A DNA stretch of 36,973 bases from Alphaproteobacteria bacterium RIFCSPHIGHO2_02_FULL_46_13 (lineage in GTDB: Bacteria; Pseudomonadota; Alphaproteobacteria; Micavibrionales; Micavibrionaceae), in NCBI GenBank assembly GCA_001767915.1, contig MEMI01000050.1, forward strand, positions 100,596 through 137,568. Reading direction: 5' to 3'. The position numbers were made by a program, and so were the translations under genes. Positions 26,977 through 35,512 of the stretch are shown here, piece after piece; position 1 is the first letter of the stretch; each line of letters starts with the position of its first letter. The notes below the pieces were generated by a model that was given only the letters and a program-made list of their open reading frames with translations, was not told where the DNA came from and searched no databases.

Positions 26977-27864
26977 GTGTCTCAATTCAATTTTAATATG
27001 ATGGATTCTGCCGGCTACGGGTTTTACCGTGTCTGGGTTGAACGCGCATATCTTTTGAAATTGGCAACCATTCCCTTGCTGATAAAATTCGCCTGTATGA
27101 TTACGGTGATGGTGCTGGGGGTTGATAACAATATCCTGCGTCAGGGGCTTATTCTATTCCCCGGTGTTCTGGCCGAAGGATGGGTGCTGGCTCAATTCCT
27201 AAGAACTTTGCTGAAGGGCGAGCGGTGGCCGACTATTTTGCCCGCCGAAATTGATGACACACTTCTCGACAGATTATTATTACGTGCGCGGGGAATCGTG
27301 GCTGCGACCTTGGCGTACGGGTTGATTGCTCTCGGTCTTTATTTGGTACGTTATTTTTCCTTTGGGTTGATGTTCGGAGATTTTAACGCCAGTCAGGAAG
27401 AGGTCGCCACCTTACTGCGCCCACCCGAGGCAGGGGAAGATCCGAAGATCAATGTTAATCCGTTGATGTTCTTTCCGTTAATTGCGGCCTCTGTCGCATT
27501 ATTCTGGGCGTTCCGGTTGCTGTGGGTTTATATCCCGCTCTCGGTTTTAATGCCCGTTGAAGATTATTTGAAAAAAGTCGGGGGCATGATGTCCTCGGTT
27601 AAAATGGTTGTTCTCTATTTCTGCACCATGACCCCGATCATGTTTGTGGTGATTATCATCAGCAATGTTATATTCGGTGCATTTGGTGGGGTAGGTGAAG
27701 ATGGTGAGAGTATTGCGCGTTTTATCATGGTCTTCTTCGCGGTGATTGCGGACACGTTGGTAGGATTGGTCTCCACCGCGGCTTTTGTCTGGGCGATGAA
27801 AGATTTCCTTCCAAAAAATCCAGAACTTTTAAAAGAACTTCCTAAATTGGGCGGTGACAAATGA
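26977..27864 (+). CDS. Multi-pass membrane protein of unknown function
   Basis: I do not recognise a named family. The 295-residue protein has about six hydrophobic segments, near 27-47, 55-75, 105-128, 155-180, 203-230 and 250-275. They are connected by short loops with a charged stretch (RPPEAGEDPKINVNP). No catalytic motif, cysteine pair or heme-ligand pattern stands out. The start is GTG at 26977, supported by an AAGGAAG ribosome site eight bases upstream. The stop overlaps the ferredoxin ATG (ATGA), so the two are translationally coupled. Its place between a ferredoxin reductase and a ferredoxin hints at a membrane-linked redox role; that is inference. Confidence 0.78.
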   Translation: MSQFNFNMMDSAGYGFYRVWVERAYLLKLATIPLLIKFACMITVMVLGVDNNILRQGLILFPGVLAEGWVLAQFLRTLLKGERWPTILPAEIDDTLLDRLLLRARGIVAATLAYGLIALGLYLVRYFSFGLMFGDFNASQEEVATLLRPPEAGEDPKINVNPLMFFPLIAASVALFWAFRLLWVYIPLSVLMPVEDYLKKVGGMMSSVKMVVLYFCTMTPIMFVVIIISNVIFGAFGGVGEDGESIARFIMVFFAVIADTLVGLVSTAAFVWAMKDFLPKNPELLKELPKLGGDK

Positions 27865-28184
27865 AACTCTATGTAACTGATTTCGACGGCGTGGAACATG
27901 AATTAGAGGCCATCGAAGGATGGCGGGTGATGGAGATTATCTGTGACTACGGCCTTCCGATGAAAGCCGATTGCGGTGGCGCATGTTTATGCGGTACATG
28001 CCATGTCTATGTTGCCCCTGAATGGGTTGATAAACTCTATCCGAAATCGGATGACGAAGAAGATCGCCTGTTGGATGACGTGGTAGAAGTCAAAGACAAT
28101 TCCCGCCTATCATGCCAAATCCTGATGTCCGATGCCTTGGACGGCCTGCGTGTGACGATGGCGCCGGGGTCTAAAAAAGACTAA
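27861..28184 (+). CDS. [2Fe-2S] ferredoxin, adrenodoxin-like
   Basis: Small electron carrier of 107 residues. Cluster ligands are C38, C44 and C47 in CGGACLCGTC, with the fourth at C85 in LSCQI. This is the C-x5-C-x2-C...C pattern of ISC/adrenodoxin-type ferredoxins. An extra cysteine, C42, lies in the loop. The acidic stretch PKSDDEEDRLLDDVVEV matches the partner-binding helix. Its ATG overlaps the stop of the upstream membrane protein. An NADPH-dependent reductase gene lies two genes upstream and may be its electron donor. It is convergent with usg, the two stops directly abutting. Confidence 0.93.
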   Translation: MKLYVTDFDGVEHELEAIEGWRVMEIICDYGLPMKADCGGACLCGTCHVYVAPEWVDKLYPKSDDEEDRLLDDVVEVKDNSRLSCQILMSDALDGLRVTMAPGSKKD

Positions 28185-28448
28185 CTACTGAACCGTCAGT
28201 TCAATATCAAAAAATCGTGGGTCGCTCGGGGTGATGATTTCTTTTGAGCCGACGGTGACGGAGTGGAGTTTACCTTCAATCTCTTTTGTCCAGAAATTTA
28301 GAAAACGAAAAAGTGTCGGGAATTTCGGAGCAATGTCATATTCCTGCCAGATATAAGTTTGAAGCAGAGCAGGGTGGTCGGGCAAGTGATAGATAATTTG
28401 CGCCGTCGTTAATCGATAATCATGCAGTTGCACAATCAAATTCGCCAT
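28185..28448 (-). CDS. usg: Usg family protein
   Basis: An 87-residue cytosolic protein of the Usg family, first noted near tryptophan synthesis genes in alphaproteobacteria. The hallmark string is LTTAQIIYHLPDHPALLQTY continuing to IWQEYDIAP, followed by FLNFWTKEIEGKLHSVTV. The biochemical function is unknown. Here it is a single gene, convergent with the ferredoxin and divergent from groES, and not linked to trp genes. ATG at 28448. Confidence 0.9.
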   Translation of the reverse strand: MANLIVQLHDYRLTTAQIIYHLPDHPALLQTYIWQEYDIAPKFPTLFRFLNFWTKEIEGKLHSVTVGSKEIITPSDPRFFDIELTVQ

Positions 28449-28537
28449 TCTCTTATTATGAGCCGAATTGCTTAAAAAGATTTTAAATTAATTGCCATAA
28501 TTTTAAGGCATTTGCCGTGTATAGTTTCATCAAAAAC

Positions 28538-28566
28538 TTGCCTTTTTGGGATGAAATCTCTATATG
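28538..28566 (+). promoter_or_regulatory. groES: Promoter of groES-groEL
   Basis: TTGCCT (28538-28543) and TATATG (28561-28566) are spaced by 17 bases. The -10 element ends just one base before the CIRCE operator, so a bound repressor would cover the transcription start. Confidence 0.6.
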
Positions 28567-28567
28567 T

Positions 28568-28594
28568 TTAGCAGTCACTGATTGAGAGTGCTAA
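28568..28594 (+). promoter_or_regulatory. CIRCE operator (HrcA-binding site)
   Basis: TTAGCAGTC, nine bases, then GAGTGCTAA. The right arm is a perfect CIRCE half and the left arm differs from TTAGCACTC at one base. It is the binding site of the heat-shock repressor HrcA, here before groES. hrcA itself is not in the window. Confidence 0.93.
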
Positions 28595-28688
28595 CAAGGT
28601 GCTTTCGGGGTGATGTGGGGATTTTCTGAAAGCCTAAGGTGGTTTTAGAAAATCTGCTGTTTAACAAAAACTATGGAGAAAATTGAAA

Positions 28689-28979
28689 ATGAAATTTCGT
28701 CCTTTACATGACCGCGTTCTGTTAGAGCGTTTAGAAGAAGACTCGAAAACTGCTGGCGGAATTATTATTCCTGATAGCGCGAAAGAAAAACCGATGAAAG
28801 GCAAAATCGTTGCCGTAGGTTCCGGCGCACGCGATGAGTCCGGTAAAGTTGTTCCCCTTGATGTGAAAGAAGGCGACGTTGTCCTTTTCTCGAAATGGTC
28901 AGGAACAGAAGTCAACATGGACGGTAAAGAATTACTGGTCATGAAAGAATCCGACATCATGGGCGTGATCGCTGCGTAA
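28689..28979 (+). CDS. groES: Co-chaperonin GroES
   Basis: The 10-kDa heptameric lid of the GroEL chaperonin. At 96 residues it starts [18 protein letters not shown] and includes the mobile-loop region ([16 protein letters not shown]) and the C-terminal [14 protein letters not shown] chose ATG 28689 rather than the in-frame TTG at 28683 because it matches the standard N-terminus and has GGAG ten bases upstream. It is controlled by a CIRCE-overlapped promoter and precedes groEL by an unusually long 148-base gap. Confidence 0.98.
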   Translation: MKFRPLHDRVLLERLEEDSKTAGGIIIPDSAKEKPMKGKIVAVGSGARDESGKVVPLDVKEGDVVLFSKWSGTEVNMDGKELLVMKESDIMGVIAA

Positions 28980-28994
28980 TTTTGCCTTTTGGGC

Positions 28995-29054
28995 TGCAAG
29001 CTTTGCATTCCTGCGCTTCCGTTGCTCACGTACTTTAAGTACGCTCCGCTACGG
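28995..29054. repeat. Palindromic unit between groES and groEL
   Basis: CGTACTT (29029-29035) and AAGTACG (29037-29043) form a perfect 7-bp inverted repeat, inside an outer pair CCGT (29019-29022) and ACGG (29051-29054). A second small palindrome TGCAA-gct-TTGCA precedes it. The composition and symmetry resemble repetitive extragenic palindromes. No T-run follows, so it is not a terminator. Confidence 0.5.
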
Positions 29055-29109
29055 TTCTCGGAAAACAAATCTTTCGCCGCAAAATGCTTCATTACTAAAT
29101 TATTTTTAA

Positions 29110-30771
<1,662 letters not shown>

Positions 30772-30799
30772 TAGCCCCAACCCCCTCTAAATTCAATTT

Positions 30800-30835
30800 A
30801 AAAGGCCACAATAGAAGCGCTCTGGTGGCCTTTTT
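30800..30835 (+). terminator. Intrinsic terminator of groES-groEL
   Basis: AAAGGCCAC (30801-30809) pairs with GTGGCCTTT (30825-30833) and is followed by a T-rich tail, 29 bases after the groEL stop. Confidence 0.9.
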
Positions 30836-30910
30836 CTTTTTTGTGGGTGGAATGATCATGGGATGATTGTGTGGCTTGAGAGCGGTCTGATAAGCCTTTA
30901 AAATAGCCTC

Positions 30911-31540
30911 ATGAAAAAACAAAAAGAAAAACAGACATCTGTGCCGAAAGAGGTGCGGGAAGATCTCTTCGCTAACGCGAAAGCAATGATCTTAAGCTCG
31001 GTCGGCAGGCTGCCGACGGCGTTGGTTGTTATTCTTTTGGTATCAATGGCCATGGCGGCAATGACGGGTCTTGTTCTGCAGTTCAATAGGACATCAGGTC
31101 ATGTGATTGAATTTATGCCGTTGCGCCTTACCCCAACCCCCGATTCTGTAGCGATTGATAACCGAAAAATTCAGGGGAACTGGGTTTATCAAACCGCAGA
31201 TTATGCGATGGTTCTGACCTTTATTGGTGATCGGTTTGAATGGATCATTCGGCTGGCGGATGTTCAGGAGGCACAATTTTTTGCGCGTGGAAATTTTCGT
31301 ATAGAGGGGGATGTCATGGTTTTGGGCGTTCGCACTGATCTTGGGATTCCTGTTGATCCATCAAAACCATGGGTCAAATTTATGCCGATGTCGATGCGGG
31401 ACATCAATACAAAAGTCACATTCGACGGCAAAAAAATTATTTGGGATGTCCCTGCGTCAGAGCAGAAAAGAGTCATCGCGCAATCAGGGCGAATTTTCAT
31501 CGGCCATGAAGATGGCCACATCGAATGGACAAAACAATAA
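30911..31540 (+). CDS. Membrane-anchored protein of unknown function
   Basis: No family recognised. The 209-residue protein has a Lys-rich cytosolic N-terminus, one membrane segment (about 35-58, PTALVVILLVSMAMAAMTGLV) and a soluble domain predicted to be outside the inner membrane (about 60-209). The soluble domain is beta-rich. It contains IQGNWVYQTADYAMVLTFIG and FARGNFRIEGDVMVLGV, a pattern resembling lipocalin-like or META-type beta proteins without a diagnostic motif. Its stop (TAA, 31538-31540) directly abuts the mutM ATG, so the two are very likely cotranscribed. Confidence 0.72.
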   Translation: MKKQKEKQTSVPKEVREDLFANAKAMILSSVGRLPTALVVILLVSMAMAAMTGLVLQFNRTSGHVIEFMPLRLTPTPDSVAIDNRKIQGNWVYQTADYAMVLTFIGDRFEWIIRLADVQEAQFFARGNFRIEGDVMVLGVRTDLGIPVDPSKPWVKFMPMSMRDINTKVTFDGKKIIWDVPASEQKRVIAQSGRIFIGHEDGHIEWTKQ

Positions 31541-32392
31541 ATGCCTGAATTGCCAGAGGTCGAGACAGTGATGAAAGGGCTTCAACCCTTTCTCTCAGGC
31601 GCAGAAATCATTGGCCTTGAGGTGCGTTCTCCGCAACTCCGCATTCCTATTCCCGCGCGAAAATTAAAAGTGTTGATGGGGGTTCCTATCGTTAAATTGG
31701 AACGCCGTGCAAAATATATTCTGATTCATTTCGCGAATGAAAAAACAATGATTGTTCATCTGGGTATGACCGGATCATTCACTGTTTATCCACCCAAAAA
31801 ACAGGCGGATATTTTATTGGATCGACATGATCATCTGGTTATCACGACAGATAAAAATGTCAAAATAATTTACCGTGACCCGCGTCGTTTCGGGATGATT
31901 GATGTGGTGGACACAGATAAGATGTCATCTTACAAACCCCTTCAAATCCTTGGGCCAGAACCACTCGATAAAAATTTTACCGCAAGTGTTTTAAAGGCGA
32001 ATTTAAGCAACCGCAAAATTGCGATCAAGGTCGCGATCATGGATCAAAAAGTTGTTGTGGGTGTCGGAAATATCTATGCGAGTGAAGCGTTATTTCTGGC
32101 AGGAATTTCACCCACCACACAAGCCAACGAAGTCACCGATCAAAAACTTGCGCTGCTGGTTGATAAAATAAAATTCATTTTGAAAGCCGCGATCAAATCA
32201 GGCGGCAGTACCCTTCGTGACTATCGTAACGTGGGCGGAGAGGGGGGATATTTCCAGTTCAAATTTTCTGTGTATGACAGAGAGGGCGAAGCTTGCCCCG
32301 TCTGTGATTGTTCGATAGAAAAGACGGGCGGCATCCGGCGCATTGTGCAAGCTGGACGATCCACATTCTTTTGCAAGACATGCCAGACATAG
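31541..32392 (+). CDS. mutM: Formamidopyrimidine-DNA glycosylase MutM (Fpg)
   Basis: Bifunctional glycosylase/AP lyase that removes 8-oxoguanine and formamidopyrimidines. The mature N-terminus PELPEVETV supplies the catalytic proline P2 and E3. K58 in RRAKYILI is the conserved catalytic lysine. The C-terminal zinc finger has C252, C255, C278 and C281. The GGSTLRDYRNVGGEGGYFQ segment is typical. At 283 residues it is full length. The ATG follows the upstream stop with no gap. The mutM-rpsT-dnaA order is usual in alphaproteobacteria. Confidence 0.97.
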   Translation: MPELPEVETVMKGLQPFLSGAEIIGLEVRSPQLRIPIPARKLKVLMGVPIVKLERRAKYILIHFANEKTMIVHLGMTGSFTVYPPKKQADILLDRHDHLVITTDKNVKIIYRDPRRFGMIDVVDTDKMSSYKPLQILGPEPLDKNFTASVLKANLSNRKIAIKVAIMDQKVVVGVGNIYASEALFLAGISPTTQANEVTDQKLALLVDKIKFILKAAIKSGGSTLRDYRNVGGEGGYFQFKFSVYDREGEACPVCDCSIEKTGGIRRIVQAGRSTFFCKTCQT

Positions 32393-32415
32393 ATCTGGGC
32401 AGGAAAGGGGCTAAA

Positions 32416-32802
32416 ATGAAGATGTTTTTGTACCTTTTACAGCTTTTGTCGGTTGTGGTGATTCTGGGTGGAAATGCGCTGGCGGCGGATAAAAAGGCCG
32501 AAAATCAGGCTTATTTTAGCGTTTTGACCGACATTCCACTGATGCCCGATATGAAAGAAATGACCGATCAGGGCTTTGTTTTTGACAAAGCAGAGGGAAG
32601 AGTGGTCGGCGCAGTAGGATTTTTGTCCGCGCCACATGCCCTCGACCCGCTCAAATTTTACGAAACCGCGTTACCGCCTCTCGGCTGGAAACCCTTGAAA
32701 ACTGGGGTTTTTAGAAGAAATAACGAGCAACTCGTAGTGAGAGCCGAGAAATTGACGCAAGGTGTCGTCGTCAAGTTCCAACTGTCGCCGATGTCAAGAT
32801 AG
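32416..32802 (+). CDS. Small exported protein of unknown function
   Basis: A 128-residue protein with a signal peptide (about 1-23, LSVVVILGGNALA before ADKK). The mature part has IPLMPDMKEMTDQGFVFDKAEGRVVG and FYETALPPLGWKPLKTGVFRR. The phrase about a peptide ending in LPPLGW resembles short lipoprotein-like proteins seen in other alphaproteobacteria, but I cannot name the family. I chose ATG 32416 because it starts the signal peptide and follows GGAAAGGGG; the frame also opens at 32308, inside mutM. It sits 23 bases after mutM and is probably cotranscribed. Confidence 0.75.
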   Translation: MKMFLYLLQLLSVVVILGGNALAADKKAENQAYFSVLTDIPLMPDMKEMTDQGFVFDKAEGRVVGAVGFLSAPHALDPLKFYETALPPLGWKPLKTGVFRRNNEQLVVRAEKLTQGVVVKFQLSPMSR

Positions 32803-32851
32803 TTTTTTGTTTTCGCCCATAAAAAATTTCATCTTTTTTTAGAGTCTTTTC

Positions 32852-32881
32852 TTGACAGCTGGGGATAACTCGGACTAAAAC
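32852..32881 (+). promoter_or_regulatory. rpsT: Promoter of rpsT
   Basis: A perfect TTGACA (32852-32857) is followed after 18 bases by TAAAAC (32876-32881), four of six consensus matches. It lies 49 bases before the rpsT start. Confidence 0.55.
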
Positions 32882-32929
32882 CTAAGCATAGCAAAACAAA
32901 CGAATACCAATTGTAAGAGAGTTAACGAC

Positions 32930-33199
32930 ATGGCAAATCATGTGTCCGCAAAAAAGCGCGCAAAGCAAAACGAAAAAAAGGCAAAAATCAACAGTGCTAA
33001 CCGTAACCGTATGCGCACTTTCGTAAAGAAAGTTGAACTGGCTTTGACTGCTGGTGATGCAGCAGCGGCACAAGCAGCCTTCCAAGTTTGTCAACCAGAA
33101 GTTCAAAAAGGCATTTCAAAAGGCCTGATCCACAAAAATACAGCAGCCCGTAAACTGTCCCGTTTATCCGCTCGTATTAAAGCCGCTAAAGCTGCTTAG
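32930..33199 (+). CDS. rpsT: 30S ribosomal protein S20
   Basis: Primary 16S rRNA-binding protein of 89 residues. It is highly basic and helical, starting MANHVSAKKRAKQNEKKAKI with the family motif SANRNRMRTFVKKVE and ending in KNTAARKLSRLSARIKAA. ATG 32930 follows a strong promoter, and a terminator follows the gene, so it is monocistronic. Confidence 0.98.
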   Translation: MANHVSAKKRAKQNEKKAKINSANRNRMRTFVKKVELALTAGDAAAAQAAFQVCQPEVQKGISKGLIHKNTAARKLSRLSARIKAAKAA

Positions 33200-33210
33200 T
33201 TTTAATTCCC

Positions 33211-33241
33211 AATAAGGGGAGCGTTTCTTCCCCTTATTTTT
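33211..33241 (+). terminator. rpsT: Intrinsic terminator of rpsT
   Basis: AATAAGGGGA (33211-33220) pairs with TCCCCTTATT (33229-33238) around GCGTTTCT, with a T-rich tail. It lies 11 bases after the stop. Confidence 0.92.
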
Positions 33242-33265
33242 ATTCTTTTAAATGATAAATATAAA

Positions 33266-33336
33266 TTCATGAATACGATGTTCTTTATTCGAACAGTCGT
33301 CACGACGATTATTGTCTTTTCATGAATATAAAGAAC
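33266..33336. repeat. Inverted and direct repeats upstream of dnaA
   Basis: GTTCTTTAT (33280-33288) and ATAAAGAAC (33328-33336) form a 9-bp inverted repeat with a 39-base interior holding the palindrome GTCGT-c-ACGAC (33296-33306). The decamer TTCATGAATA, itself palindromic in its core, occurs at 33266-33275 and again at 33319-33328. This is a likely regulatory or architectural site for dnaA; no known consensus is recognised. Confidence 0.5.
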
Positions 33337-33554
33337 AACGAGACAACCCGTCTTCATCAGATAAGGGCTGCGCGTTACAGGTGAGGAAACACAGATTTCC
33401 GACGAACTAAAAAGTTTTGAAATGTAATAGGGGTGTCAGAGACAAAGGACTCACAGGAAAATTCTTGAGCCTTTGATCTGGAGTTACAAGTGATGGCTTG
33501 CCAAAGGCATGCCGACTTGAAAAAAAGAAAAACATTTGAGGAGATAGTAAGACA
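33337..33554 (+). promoter_or_regulatory. dnaA: Structured dnaA leader
   Basis: No gene is seen here. Three hairpins are visible: GGAAA-cacaga-TTTCC (33385-33400), a 10-bp bulged stem CAAAGG.CTCA with TGAG.CCTTTG (33443-33475), and CAAGT/ACTTG enclosing GGCTTGCC/GGCATGCC (33487-33519). The last is followed by A-rich sequence, so it is not a terminator. A GAGGAG lies about 11 bases before the dnaA ATG. Confidence 0.45.
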
Positions 33555-34979
33555 ATGACTGAGTCTGGGGGAAAAAAATCTGCCGTGGTATCACTTTATG
33601 GTCATGCACTCGCACCAGAGACGTTTGATCCGACACCTGAAATTAAGGCGTTGTGGAATAAAGTGTACGAGCAGATGAGAGAAGAGTTTGGCGAAGCCAT
33701 CTTCCGTAGCTGGTTAAAACCAATGTCTCTCCAAGCGGCATATCATGGAACACTCGAAGTATCTGTTCCGACTCGCTTTATGAAAGACTGGATTCAAAAT
33801 CATTATGTGGTTCGTATTCTGGAATTATGTGCGGCTGAAAACGCAGATATTAAACGTCTGGAAATCGTTGTTGTTCATGGTCATGTCGAGGCGCAAGACG
33901 CTGTTGCCGCGGCCTCTCCGGTCAAGGCCAACGTCAATGAACTGGCTGAAAAATTAGACCTGTCCTCTCCGCTGGATCCACGTTTTAAATTCGAAACATT
34001 CGTGGTTGGTAAATCTAACGCTTTGGCACATGCTGCTGCCAGCCGTGTTGTGGAATGCAATGTGCCGTTTAACCCGCTCTTTATCTATGGCGGCGTCGGC
34101 CTTGGTAAAACACACTTGATGCATGCGATTGCTTGGGAACTGAAAGAAAAGCGTCCTGAAAAAACAGTGATGTATCTCTCTGCCGAAAAATTCATGTACC
34201 AATTCGTGCGGGCTATTCGTGCACAAGATACCATGACCTTTAAGGAAATTTTCCGCTCGGTTGATGTTCTGATGATTGATGATATTCAATTCATCGCGGG
34301 CAAAGATTCAACTCAGGAAGAATTCTTCCATACCTTTAACGCACTGGTTGACCAGAATAAGCAGATCATTATCTCTGCCGACCGTCCGCCAAGTGAACTC
34401 CAAGGGATTGATGAACGTCTCCGTTCCCGCATGTCATGGGGCTTGGTTGCCGATATTCATGCGAGCACTTATGATTTGCGTTTAGGCATTTTGAAAGCAC
34501 GTTGCAATCATTTGTCCGCGTCTGTTCCTGAATCTGTTCTGGAATTCCTGGCACTCAAAATCACGACCAATATTCGTGAGTTGGAAGGGGCATTGAACCG
34601 TATCGTGGCCCATGCCGATGTGACGAAATCAGACATCACTCTGGAATCAACTCAAGAAGTGTTGCAGGATTTGCTCCGTTCATCCGACCGCCGCGTAACG
34701 ATTGATGAAATCCAACGCCAAGTCGCCGAACATTACAATATCCGTCTGGCGGATATGCACTCCGCCCGCCGCGCCAGAAACGTGGCACGCCCAAGACAAG
34801 TGGCGATGTATCTCGCCAAACAATTGACGCCACGTTCCCTGCCAGAAATTGGTCGTAAATTCGGTGGCCGTGACCACACAACCGTCATGCACGCCGTGAA
34901 AAAAGTAGAGGAGTTGATCGCCGAAGATCCAAGCTTCTCACACGACGTAGAAACTTTGCGCAGGGCGTTGACAGCTTAA
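33555..34979 (+). CDS. dnaA: Chromosomal replication initiator DnaA
   Basis: AAA+ initiator that binds DnaA boxes and melts oriC. At 474 residues, domain I covers about 30-110 (LWNKVYEQMREEFGEAIFRSWLKP split by loops). A short linker to about 140 follows, then the AAA+ domain with Walker A GGVGLGKT (179-186) and Walker B LMIDDIQ (D242, D243). Domain IV is the DNA-binding helix-turn-helix with SLPEIGRKFGGRDHTTVMHA near 430-452. ATG 33555 is preceded by an N-terminal tail of the usual length. dnaN follows after one small gene. Confidence 0.98.
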   Translation: MTESGGKKSAVVSLYGHALAPETFDPTPEIKALWNKVYEQMREEFGEAIFRSWLKPMSLQAAYHGTLEVSVPTRFMKDWIQNHYVVRILELCAAENADIKRLEIVVVHGHVEAQDAVAAASPVKANVNELAEKLDLSSPLDPRFKFETFVVGKSNALAHAAASRVVECNVPFNPLFIYGGVGLGKTHLMHAIAWELKEKRPEKTVMYLSAEKFMYQFVRAIRAQDTMTFKEIFRSVDVLMIDDIQFIAGKDSTQEEFFHTFNALVDQNKQIIISADRPPSELQGIDERLRSRMSWGLVADIHASTYDLRLGILKARCNHLSASVPESVLEFLALKITTNIRELEGALNRIVAHADVTKSDITLESTQEVLQDLLRSSDRRVTIDEIQRQVAEHYNIRLADMHSARRARNVARPRQVAMYLAKQLTPRSLPEIGRKFGGRDHTTVMHAVKKVEELIAEDPSFSHDVETLRRALTA

Positions 34980-34990
34980 TAAGGTGTAGC

Positions 34991-35314
34991 ATGTTTAAAA
35001 CATATACTACTCCCACTCCTGTTAATAAAAACTGGTTATCACGCGTCCTAAAAGAGGGGCGTGATGATAATGTTTCAGAAGTTTTAGAGTTAGGAGTTGC
35101 ATTTCGTTCTGCGGGAGAAATTTTCCCTGATTTTAGGGCTGTGTTCATTCCAGTTCACAACGATCAGAGTCATGAAGAAATCCGCAGAAAAATTGCCCAA
35201 ACCCAATGTGCCTCTGACTGGGTGGTGAGTATTCGTAAAGCGCATCCCATAAAAAAAGAGCCTATAAAAGAATTCTTTAGCCCTGTTATGAGACTGCTTT
35301 CTTTAACAAATTAG
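34991..35314 (+). CDS. Hypothetical protein between dnaA and dnaN
   Basis: Not recognised. A 107-residue protein without signal peptide or membrane segment; it has a mixed charged sequence with VSEVLELGVAFRSAGEIFPDFR and HEEIRRKIAQTQ. ATG 34991 follows the dnaA stop by 11 bases and has AAGGTG upstream, so it is probably cotranscribed with dnaA. A terminator follows it and separates it from dnaN. Similar small genes are not a standard part of this locus. Confidence 0.6.
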   Translation: MFKTYTTPTPVNKNWLSRVLKEGRDDNVSEVLELGVAFRSAGEIFPDFRAVFIPVHNDQSHEEIRRKIAQTQCASDWVVSIRKAHPIKKEPIKEFFSPVMRLLSLTN

Positions 35315-35319
35315 TTTTT

Positions 35320-35346
35320 AAAAGCCCTTCGAAAGAGGGGCTTTTT
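35320..35346 (+). terminator. Intrinsic terminator after the dnaA unit
   Basis: AAAGCCC (35321-35327) pairs with GGGCTTT (35338-35344) around a purine-rich loop, followed by TT. It lies six bases after the stop of the 107-residue gene. Confidence 0.8.
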
Positions 35347-35420
35347 ACATCTTTGCACCTATCGTTGCAATTATGATAAATAATAAGGTTGTAAAACATC
35401 ATTTTACCTTGTGGGAAACT

Positions 35421-35429
35421 TGTGAATAA
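35421..35429 (-). promoter_or_regulatory. DnaA-box-like site upstream of dnaN
   Basis: TGTGAATAA is the reverse complement of TTATTCACA, a match to the DnaA-box consensus TTATNCACA. It is in an AT-rich 170-base gap before dnaN. Only one clear box was found, so this suggests DnaA control of dnaN rather than a full origin. Confidence 0.5.
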
Positions 35430-35512
35430 CAAAGCTATTGCTTGGCGTGGGCGTCGTCTGTGCTATATTTAATCATCACAAACAAAATCGTTTTTTTAAG
35501 GGATATCCTCCT

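Noticed and set aside
33487-33519. Intrinsic terminator before dnaA
   Set aside because: The stem is strong, but the plus strand continues with an A-run and the minus strand lacks a T-run after it.
33200-35512. A complete oriC
   Set aside because: Only one clear DnaA-box match was found in the gaps around dnaA and dnaN, and in several alphaproteobacteria the origin is not next to dnaA.
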